A stretch of DNA of 6,096 nucleotides from Tissierellaceae bacterium (GTDB lineage Bacteria > Bacillota > Clostridia > Tissierellales > Tissierellaceae), in assembly GCA_029264075.1 (NCBI GenBank), contig JARICQ010000038.1, positions 1-6,096 on the forward strand. The letters run 5' to 3'. A program made the position numbers and the translations under genes. Position 1 is the first letter of the stretch. Every line of letters begins with the position of its first letter. The notes under the pieces were generated by a model that was given only the letters and a program-made list of their open reading frames with translations, was not told the DNA's origin and did not search any database. Of the stretch, positions 1 to 5,327 are shown piece after piece.

Positions 1-240
1 GATTTTTTAGCAATGATTGTAATTGGTGGTCTAAGATCAATTCCTGGAACAGTATTAGGAGCATTTATTGTATTCGCAGTTCCAGATCTACTCTTAAAAC
101 AGATTCCATACTTCGATCAATTATCCTATGTATTTAATGGAGTCTTGATAATACTAGTAATAATGTTTTATCCAAATGGTTTAATCCATATAGTAAGAGA
201 TATAAGAGGTTGGGTTCAAAAAATTACAAAGAGAGGATAA
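1..240 (+). CDS. livM: LivM-type branched-chain amino acid ABC transporter permease, C-terminal fragment
   Basis: This is the last 79 codons of an integral-membrane permease of the branched-chain amino acid (HAAT) ABC importer family. The frame is open from base 1, so the true start lies upstream, and the Met codon at base 13 is internal. The piece begins with the conserved motif MIVIGGLRSIPGTVLGA (from about the fifth residue), which matches the typical LivM/LivH ending of a GG..(S/T)..G..LGA stretch. Two hydrophobic membrane segments follow, around fragment residues 16-31 and 43-58. Next comes the characteristic FYPNGL (family: F.P.GL) and a short basic cytoplasmic tail ending KITKRG. With a partner permease it would form the transmembrane channel driven by LivG and LivF. 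The next gene starts 4 bases after the stop. LivM is preferred over LivH because of its position directly before livG and its C-terminal FxPxGL tail, but the fragment is short. Confidence 0.88.
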   Translation, partial: DFLAMIVIGGLRSIPGTVLGAFIVFAVPDLLLKQIPYFDQLSYVFNGVLIILVIMFYPNGLIHIVRDIRGWVQKITKRG

Positions 241-244
241 TGAT

Positions 245-1057
245 ATGGTTGAAGAAAAAGTACTAGCTGACGATGTAGTTTTAAGCGTTGAAAACTTATC
301 TATTGCCTTTGGTGGATTAAAAGCTGTTGATGATTTATCTTTTCAAATAAAAGAAAAAGAAATTTTTGGCTTAATTGGACCAAATGGAGCAGGGAAGACT
401 ACGGTCTTTAATTGTATTACTCAGTTCTATAAGCCAGATTCGGGTAATATCTATTTTAGAGATAAGGAGGATAAGCTTGTAAACCTATTGGACTATCCAG
501 TACACGATATCATAAGGCTAGGTCTTGTCAGGACTTTTCAAAATGTCGAATTAATAGGTGAGCTTAGTATATTAGATAATGTATTGGTTGGTGCACATAT
601 AGATTTTGAGTCAAATATATTATCTCAGGCTTTAAATTTACCTAAGGCTAGAAAAGAAGAAAAGACTTTAAGAGATATGGCAACAGAAATATTGAGAAAA
701 TTGGATCTAGAAGAGCGCAAGGATATGCTAGCAGGAGGCCAGCCTTATGGTGTATTAAAAAAAGTAGAACTTGCTAGAACATTGATGGCTAATCCAAAAG
801 TGATCATCTTAGATGAGCCAGCAGCGGGGCTAAATGATACAGAAACTAAAGAACTTGCACAGACCATTAAAAAAATAAGTATTGATTTTAATTGTAGTAT
901 ATTTTTAGTAGAACATGATATGAGGCTTGTAATGGATGTATGCGATACTGTTTGTGCCATTTCCTTTGGAAAGTTTTTAGCTATAGGAAATACTAAAGAA
1001 ATACAAGAAAATAAAGATGTGCAAATAGCTTATTTAGGAACTGATGGAGATGAGTGA
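245..1057 (+). CDS. livG: Branched-chain amino acid ABC transporter ATP-binding protein LivG
   Basis: This 270-residue cytoplasmic ATPase is one of the two nucleotide-binding subunits that power the LivHM-type importer. Visible motifs in order are Walker A GPNGAGKT (45-52), the Q-loop in RTFQN (Q99), a family-typical NVLVGAH segment (112-118), Walker B VIILDEP (186-192), the following AAGLND D-loop, and the switch His in VEHDM (H224). The region between the Q-loop and the signature contains a charged helix (133-160), as in other LivG proteins. Length is near the usual 250-270. The ABC signature is atypical: QPYGVLKKVELAR (166-178), where related proteins commonly have LPYG or LSYGQ, so its first position is Gln instead of Leu. 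The ATG at 245 has GAGAGG at 231-236 with an 8-base spacer, inside the end of livM, so the two genes are probably translationally coupled. The final codons overlap or abut livF. Confidence 0.95.
   Translation: MVEEKVLADDVVLSVENLSIAFGGLKAVDDLSFQIKEKEIFGLIGPNGAGKTTVFNCITQFYKPDSGNIYFRDKEDKLVNLLDYPVHDIIRLGLVRTFQNVELIGELSILDNVLVGAHIDFESNILSQALNLPKARKEEKTLRDMATEILRKLDLEERKDMLAGGQPYGVLKKVELARTLMANPKVIILDEPAAGLNDTETKELAQTIKKISIDFNCSIFLVEHDMRLVMDVCDTVCAISFGKFLAIGNTKEIQENKDVQIAYLGTDGDE
1046..1049 (+). promoter_or_regulatory. Ribosome binding site deciding the livF start
   Basis: GGAG lies inside the last codons of livG, 9 bases before the ATG at 1059. It favours that start over the in-frame ATGs at 1044 and 1050, whose best upstream match is AGGA at 1036-1039. 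The site lies within the livG reading frame and the livG stop (1055-1057) precedes the ATG by one base, so livF translation is probably coupled to termination of livG. This is an inference from spacing only. Confidence 0.5.
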
Positions 1058-1058
1058 G

Positions 1059-1778
1059 ATGAAAGATCTAGCATTGTCAATTAAAGGATTGAAAGTGAAG
1101 TATGGAGTTATAGAAGCTTTAAAGGGAATAGATATAGAAGTTAGAGAAGGCGAAGTAGTTGCACTATTAGGAGCAAATGGAGCCGGTAAAAGTACAACCT
1201 TAAGAACGATCTCTGGCTTAACTGAGGCTACAGAGGGCTCTATAAAGTTTTATGGCAAGGAGATTACAAAGCTTGAAGCAAATGATATTGCAAGCCTTGG
1301 GATATCACAATCTCCAGAAGGGAGGCAAATTTTCAGAGAGCTAACAGTAGAAGAAAACCTTAAAATTGGATGCTTTACGGTCAAAGATCATAAGCAAATA
1401 GAGGATAATTTTAAGAGGGTTTATAATTATTTTCCAGTTTTAAAAGAAAGAGAAGCTCAGATGTCATCCACCCTATCAGGTGGGGAACAACAAATGCTTG
1501 CAATTGCAAGAGCATTGATGAGTAGTCCCAAGATATTGCTACTAGATGAACCCTCCCTAGGCCTAGCACCTCTAATAGTTCAGGATATAATGAGGATTGT
1601 TAAGGAAATAAAAGAAGAGGGAACTACAGTTGTAATAGTAGAGCAAAATGCATCTCAAACTTTAAAAATTGCAGACTATGCCTATGTTCTAGAACTTGGG
1701 AAGATTAATATCCATGGAAAGGCTGAAAAACTAAAGGATGATCCAAGGCTGATAGAGGCCTATCTTGGATCTCACTAA
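1059..1778 (+). CDS. livF: Branched-chain amino acid ABC transporter ATP-binding protein LivF
   Basis: This is the second ATPase subunit of the same importer, 239 residues from the chosen start. Motifs are Walker A GANGAGKS (38-45), the Q-loop region with the LivF hallmark SPEGRQIF (85-92), a full ABC signature LSGGEQQ (139-145), and Walker B ILLLDEP (159-165) followed by SLGLAP. The switch position reads VEQN (Q196) instead of His, which is normal for LivF and helps separate it from LivG. The ends of LivG and LivF differ clearly, so these are two distinct paralogues and not a duplication artefact. Three in-frame ATGs exist, at 1044, 1050 and 1059. I chose 1059 because GGAG at 1046-1049 sits 9 bases before it, and the protein then begins close to the usual LivF N-terminus. 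The 1044 start would overlap livG by 14 bases and has only AGGA with a 4-base spacer. The 1050 start is a reasonable alternative. Confidence 0.93.
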   Translation: MKDLALSIKGLKVKYGVIEALKGIDIEVREGEVVALLGANGAGKSTTLRTISGLTEATEGSIKFYGKEITKLEANDIASLGISQSPEGRQIFRELTVEENLKIGCFTVKDHKQIEDNFKRVYNYFPVLKEREAQMSSTLSGGEQQMLAIARALMSSPKILLLDEPSLGLAPLIVQDIMRIVKEIKEEGTTVVIVEQNASQTLKIADYAYVLELGKINIHGKAEKLKDDPRLIEAYLGSH

Positions 1779-1782
1779 AAAA

Positions 1783-1798
1783 TAATGCCAAGGCATTA
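1783..1798 (+). repeat. Short inverted repeat between livF and the binding-protein gene
   Basis: The arms TAATGCC (1783-1789) and GGCATTA (1792-1798) are perfectly complementary, separated by AA. As RNA this would fold as about a 6-bp stem with a CAAG loop. It is followed by an A-run and not a T-run, so it is not a factor-independent terminator for + strand transcription. It sits 6 bases before the AGGAGG of the next gene. Possible roles are an intercistronic mRNA-stability or processing element, or a small dyad operator. It may also have no function, since a dyad this short can occur by chance. Confidence 0.4.
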
Positions 1799-1804
1799 AA
1801 AAAC

Positions 1805-1810
1805 AGGAGG
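1805..1810 (+). promoter_or_regulatory. Consensus Shine-Dalgarno of the substrate-binding protein gene
   Basis: A complete AGGAGG, extended by one more G at 1811, stands 8 bases before the ATG at 1819. It is stronger than the sites of livG and livF. This fits the usual need for a binding protein in excess over its membrane transporter. Confidence 0.75.
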
Positions 1811-1818
1811 GAATTTAG

Positions 1819-3081
1819 ATGAAAAAGTTTATTTCTATATTGCTGGTACTAGTTCTTATATTTACATTAGCAGCGTGTACACAAGAAGGCGAGGAAAACC
1901 CAGTGGATACAGGCACAGTAGAAGGTGAAAGCCCAGCAGATGGTGATGAAGAACAAGCTCAAGGAGTTACCGATACAGAAATACTTGTGGCAAATAGCGC
2001 AGCAACATCTGGAGCATTTGCACCTGTAGGAGTACCATTTATCTCAGGTATAGAATCATATTTCGACAAAATCAATGAAGAAGGCGGAATTGACGGGCGT
2101 ACAATAAGATTTATCCACCAAGATGATGAGTTTGATCCAATAAAGGGAAAGGCTATGCTTGCAAACTTTATTGAAGATGAAAAAGTATTTGCTATAGTTG
2201 GTCATTTTGGAACTCCTGTAGTTGGGGCAACCATACAAGACTTAAAGGATGCAGGAATCCCAGCAGTATATTTTGCAACAGGTATAGGACAATTATATAA
2301 TGATAATGCAGTAGGTGAAGAAAGAGGAATCTTCCCAGTCCAGCCCATATACAAGACTGAAGGTCAAATAATGGTAGCTCGTGCAGTCGGGGACTTTGGA
2401 GCTGAGAAGATAGGTGTAATATATACAAGCGATGATGCAGGAAAGGACCTCCTTTGGGGAGCAGAGAAAAAAGCAGATGAGCTAGGGGTAGAATTAGTAG
2501 TTGAACAAGTTGCAGCTGGTGCTACAGATGTTTCTTCAGCAGTAACTACTATAAAAAATGAAGATGTAGACTTTATAATAGGTGCGGCAATTCAAGCTAC
2601 AATACCTACAATTGTAAAGGAATTGGCAGCTCAAGGTGTAGATAAGGATGTAATCACAACCTATGTAAACGTAGCTCCTGTAATAGCAGAGGCTGTAGTA
2701 AATGAAATCTCAGGCAACTTTGATGTATATGGAAACGGCTGGGTATCATTTGAAGGAGAAAGAGCAGATGCCCTAGCGGAATATGCAGAATATACGCCTG
2801 AATATGCAGACAATGCCTATGCAATGACTGGTTGGATAGCTGCACATTTTTTTACTGAAGGATTAAGAAGACTAGAAGGGACCATAACTTGGGACAAGTA
2901 CATGGACGCATTAGAATCTGAACCACTAAACAATCCATTTGGTGGACAAATAGACTTTGGCAATGGACTTAGGGCGGGAACTCAAGAGATGAATCTTTCA
3001 AAGATAGTGCATGATGATTTAGATGGCTTATGGGAAGTTGTAAAACCTCTTCAATCTATAGAAGGAATATTAGGAAACTAA
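1819..3081 (+). CDS. LivK-type extracellular substrate-binding lipoprotein of the ABC importer
   Basis: This 420-residue binding protein belongs to the periplasmic-binding-protein type 1 (Peripla_BP_6, leucine/isoleucine/valine-binding-like) family. It captures the solute outside the cell and delivers it to the LivHMGF complex. It has a lipoprotein signal peptide: MKK, a hydrophobic core (4-17), and lipobox LAAC with the lipidated Cys at residue 20. An acidic linker without Lys or Arg (about 21-48, ten Asp/Glu) follows, typical of a tether to the membrane in Gram-positive bacteria. The folded part begins near residue 50 with TEILVANSAATSGAFAPVG, then EEGGIDGR, AIVGHFGTP, a hinge-region KIGVIYTSDDAGKDLLWGA, and C-terminal TGWIAAHFFTEGLRRL, all in the expected order. 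Length is normal for a lipidated member. The ligand cannot be read off with certainty; the family also includes amide, urea and aromatic-acid binders. It directly follows livF by 40 bases and is flanked by inverted repeats on both sides. Confidence 0.93.
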   Translation: MKKFISILLVLVLIFTLAACTQEGEENPVDTGTVEGESPADGDEEQAQGVTDTEILVANSAATSGAFAPVGVPFISGIESYFDKINEEGGIDGRTIRFIHQDDEFDPIKGKAMLANFIEDEKVFAIVGHFGTPVVGATIQDLKDAGIPAVYFATGIGQLYNDNAVGEERGIFPVQPIYKTEGQIMVARAVGDFGAEKIGVIYTSDDAGKDLLWGAEKKADELGVELVVEQVAAGATDVSSAVTTIKNEDVDFIIGAAIQATIPTIVKELAAQGVDKDVITTYVNVAPVIAEAVVNEISGNFDVYGNGWVSFEGERADALAEYAEYTPEYADNAYAMTGWIAAHFFTEGLRRLEGTITWDKYMDALESEPLNNPFGGQIDFGNGLRAGTQEMNLSKIVHDDLDGLWEVVKPLQSIEGILGN

Positions 3082-3101
3082 TATAGGGAATTAAGAAGAA
3101 A

Positions 3102-3125
3102 AATAGGCAGGGTAACCTGCCTATT
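3102..3125 (+). other. Perfect intercistronic stem-loop after the binding-protein gene
   Basis: The arms AATAGGCAGG (3102-3111) and CCTGCCTATT (3116-3125) pair perfectly over 10 bp around the loop GTAA. As RNA this is GUAA, a member of the stable GNRA tetraloop class. The stem starts 20 bases after the binding-protein stop and ends 13 bases before the GGAGG of the CoA-transferase gene. On the + strand the sequence after the stem is CTAATACAG, with no T-run, so strong intrinsic termination is unlikely. Partial attenuation, or protection of the upstream mRNA 3' end from exonucleases, is more plausible. An A/T-rich tract lies on the other side, so it could act as a terminator for antisense transcription, but no opposing gene is visible. 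Confidence 0.6.
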
Positions 3126-3138
3126 CTAATACAGAATT

Positions 3139-3143
3139 GGAGG
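3139..3143 (+). promoter_or_regulatory. Ribosome binding site deciding the CoA-transferase start
   Basis: GGAGG lies 5 bases before the ATG at 3149. A TTG at 3137 in the same frame would give four extra residues, but it overlaps this site and has no Shine-Dalgarno of its own. The ATG at 3149 is therefore the start. Confidence 0.8.
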
Positions 3144-3148
3144 TAAAT

Positions 3149-4462
3149 ATGAGCTATAAAGAGAAAGTAATAAAAATAGAAGAAGCTCTGGCACTAGTTA
3201 AATCTGACTATCAAATAGTAACAGGCCTAGGAGCAGCGGAAGCCCAAGATTTTATGAATAATATCCACACAATAGGAGATAGGGTGAAAAATGTCACCAT
3301 AACAAATTGTCTATCCATGTCAAATGGAGAATTTCTAAAAGAAGAATATAAAAACTCCTTTAATGTCGATGGTTGGTTCTATTCACCAGCCCTTAGAAAG
3401 GCTCATAAAAATGGAAATATATCATATATTCCCAATCATTTGCACCTAGCAGGAACTAAGAGGCTAGACCATATAAAGCCTAATATCTATGTAGGAAGTG
3501 GAACTATGCCTGACAAACATGGCTATATTTCTCTTTCCCTATCAAACACTTACGAAAAAAGAATGATTGAAGCAGCTGATATAGTAATATTGGAAATCAA
3601 TCCTAACTACCCGAGGACTTTTGGAGATCTAGAGATACATTATTCAGAGATTGACTATCTAGTAGAAACAGACTACCAAGTACCTGAATTGCCAGAAGCT
3701 ATTCCAAATGAAAAAGATATAAAAATAGGAAAGCTAATAGCAGCGTATATAAATGATGGAGACTGTATTCAGTTGGGAATAGGAGGAATACCCAATGCTC
3801 TAACAGAGGCTCTAGCTGACAAGAAAGACTTAGGAGTCCATACTGAAATGATGACCTCGGGTATGGTAAAACTTGCTAGATCAGGAGTCATCAATGGAAA
3901 GAAGAAAAACTTTCACAAGGGGAAAATCGTCTGTACCTTTGCCCTCGGAAATAGGGAGCTCTATGATTTTTTAGATGAAAATACATCTGTAATGATTTTA
4001 GATGGACATTATGTAAATGATCCAGATATCATAGCTAAAAATGACAATATGAAATCTATCAATACCAGTATAGAAATTGATTTAACTGGCCAGTGCTGCT
4101 CTGAATCTATAGGACCTATTCAATTTAGTGGTACAGGTGGGCAGGCAGATACAGCCATAGGAGCTCAAAAATCAAAAAACGGGAAGAGTTTTATTGCCCT
4201 ATATTCAACAACCTCTATTAAAGACAAGGAGGGTGGGGATAGAAAAACCATATCAAAAATTGTCCCTATGTTAAAGCAAGGAGCAGGGGTCACCTTGTCA
4301 AGAAATGATGTAGACTATGTTGTGACAGAATATGGAGTAGCCAAGCTTAGGGGAACCAATATCAAGGAAAGAGTAGATAGATTAATAGAAATAGCACATC
4401 CAGACTTTAGAGAAGAATTGAGATCAGAAGCACTTAAAGTTGGACTCATATATGAAAAATAG
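3149..4462 (+). CDS. Acetyl-CoA hydrolase/CoA-transferase family protein
   Basis: This 437-residue cytoplasmic enzyme belongs to the acetyl-CoA hydrolase/transferase family that includes 4-hydroxybutyrate, butyrate, propionate and succinate CoA-transferases. These move CoA between an acyl-CoA and a free acid, often using acetate or acetyl-CoA, through a glutamyl-CoA intermediate. An N-terminal domain carries VGSGTMPDKHGYISLS (115-130). Then come the glycine loop QLGIGGIPNA (208-217), HTEMMTSG (231-238) with the expected catalytic Glu at 233, and a C-terminal domain with GTGGQADTAIGA (328-339), the ISKIVPML segment, TEYGVAKLRG (393-402) and AHPDFREEL (416-424). Length is typical (about 430-450) and all blocks are present, so it looks intact. 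GQADTAIGA differs from the GQVDF..GA that I recall for characterised butyrate/4-hydroxybutyrate enzymes, so the exact acid is left open. It is located between an importer and two hydrolases, and its stop overlaps the next Shine-Dalgarno. Confidence 0.92.
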   Translation: MSYKEKVIKIEEALALVKSDYQIVTGLGAAEAQDFMNNIHTIGDRVKNVTITNCLSMSNGEFLKEEYKNSFNVDGWFYSPALRKAHKNGNISYIPNHLHLAGTKRLDHIKPNIYVGSGTMPDKHGYISLSLSNTYEKRMIEAADIVILEINPNYPRTFGDLEIHYSEIDYLVETDYQVPELPEAIPNEKDIKIGKLIAAYINDGDCIQLGIGGIPNALTEALADKKDLGVHTEMMTSGMVKLARSGVINGKKKNFHKGKIVCTFALGNRELYDFLDENTSVMILDGHYVNDPDIIAKNDNMKSINTSIEIDLTGQCCSESIGPIQFSGTGGQADTAIGAQKSKNGKSFIALYSTTSIKDKEGGDRKTISKIVPMLKQGAGVTLSRNDVDYVVTEYGVAKLRGTNIKERVDRLIEIAHPDFREELRSEALKVGLIYEK

Positions 4463-4472
4463 GAGGTAAAAG

Positions 4473-5294
4473 ATGAGTTTTTTCGATTACGATGGAAAGA
4501 AAATCTATTATGAAGCATATGGACAAGGAAAGCCCATACTTATCCTAAATGGGATCATGATGTCAACCTTTAGTTGGATAAATTTTAAAGATGCCTTAAG
4601 TGCTGAAAATCAATTGATCCTATTAGATTTTTTTGATCAGGGACAAACAGACAAACTAGAAGAACAATACACTCAGGAAGTTCAAGTAGACCTTATCCTG
4701 GCCCTTCTAGACCATCTGAATATAGATAAAATAAACCTAGTTGGAATATCCTACGGGGGAGAGCTAGGCCTTCAATTTGCGGTAAAGTATGCAGATAGGC
4801 TGGATAGACTTGTACTCTTTAATACTGCAGCCAAGACTAGTCCATGGTTGAGAGATATTGGGAGGGCATGGAATTTAAGCAAAGATGACCCTCTAAATTA
4901 TTATCTGACTACCATACCAATTATTTATTCACCGAAATTTTACAATGAAAATTATAAATGGATGGATGCTAGAAAGAATCTTTTAGTAGAAAAGGTTTTT
5001 AGTGATAAAATCTTTATGGATTCCATGGAAAGACTTACAATTAGCGCAGAGGGCTATGATGTCCTAGATAAACTAGGAGAAGTCAAAGCTGATACCTTGA
5101 TAGTAGGAGCAGAAAATGACTATATAACACCTTTGAATGAACAAAAGATATTAAATAAAGGCATTGTAAATTCACAATTTGTCATACTTCCAGACACTGG
5201 CCATGGCTCAATGTATGAAAGGCCCTTGCTCTTTACATCCTTGATATTGGGCTTTGTAAATGTAATTCAGACAGAATATGGAATAGTAGACTAG
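4473..5294 (+). CDS. Alpha/beta hydrolase (complete)
   Basis: This 273-residue soluble protein of the alpha/beta hydrolase fold has no signal peptide. The nucleophile elbow is GISYGG with Ser93, the acid is probably Asp216 in VGAENDYITP, and the base is His244 in PDTGHGS, so the Ser-Asp-His triad is complete. Two places differ from the textbook pattern. The segment after the first core strand reads LILNGIMMS (23-31), with Asn-Gly replacing the usual His-Gly near the oxyanion hole. The loop after the next strand reads DFFDQGQTDK (52-61), replacing D.RG.G.S. A lid region spans about 120-190. The reaction is unknown: esterase, lactonase, thioesterase and C-C hydrolase are all possible for this fold. 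The start at 4473 is well supported by AGGAGG at 4461-4466, which overlaps the CoA-transferase stop, so the two genes are very probably co-translated. I do not recognise a named gene. Confidence 0.88.
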   Translation: MSFFDYDGKKIYYEAYGQGKPILILNGIMMSTFSWINFKDALSAENQLILLDFFDQGQTDKLEEQYTQEVQVDLILALLDHLNIDKINLVGISYGGELGLQFAVKYADRLDRLVLFNTAAKTSPWLRDIGRAWNLSKDDPLNYYLTTIPIIYSPKFYNENYKWMDARKNLLVEKVFSDKIFMDSMERLTISAEGYDVLDKLGEVKADTLIVGAENDYITPLNEQKILNKGIVNSQFVILPDTGHGSMYERPLLFTSLILGFVNVIQTEYGIVD

Positions 5295-5327
5295 ATAGCT
5301 GTTCTGTATTGGGAAAGAAGGATTGCG

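Noticed and set aside
745..960. Reverse-strand open frame of 71 codons inside livG
   Set aside because: It lies wholly within a well-supported ATPase gene. Its translation resembles no family and it has no ribosome binding site of note. It is a shadow frame.
2056..2428. Two overlapping reverse-strand frames within the binding-protein gene
   Set aside because: Both are antisense to conserved binding-protein sequence, of odd composition, and with no recognisable domain.
2654..2845. Reverse-strand frame rich in His and Leu
   Set aside because: The His/Leu-rich composition is what the antisense of the Ala/Val/Tyr-rich binding-protein gene produces. There is no independent support.
3102..3135. 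Factor-independent terminator or promoter in the gap before the CoA-transferase gene
   Set aside because: The hairpin is strong but lacks a following T-run. The TATTCT/TAATAC stretch after it looks like a -10 box only superficially, with no -35 partner at a proper distance, so neither is claimed.
3137..3148. TTG start giving a four-residue N-terminal extension of the CoA-transferase
   Set aside because: The TTG overlaps the GGAGG that serves the ATG at 3149 and has no binding site of its own.
4315..4518. Reverse-strand frame across the CoA-transferase/hydrolase junction
   Set aside because: It spans two good + strand genes and the Shine-Dalgarno between them. The protein has no family resemblance.
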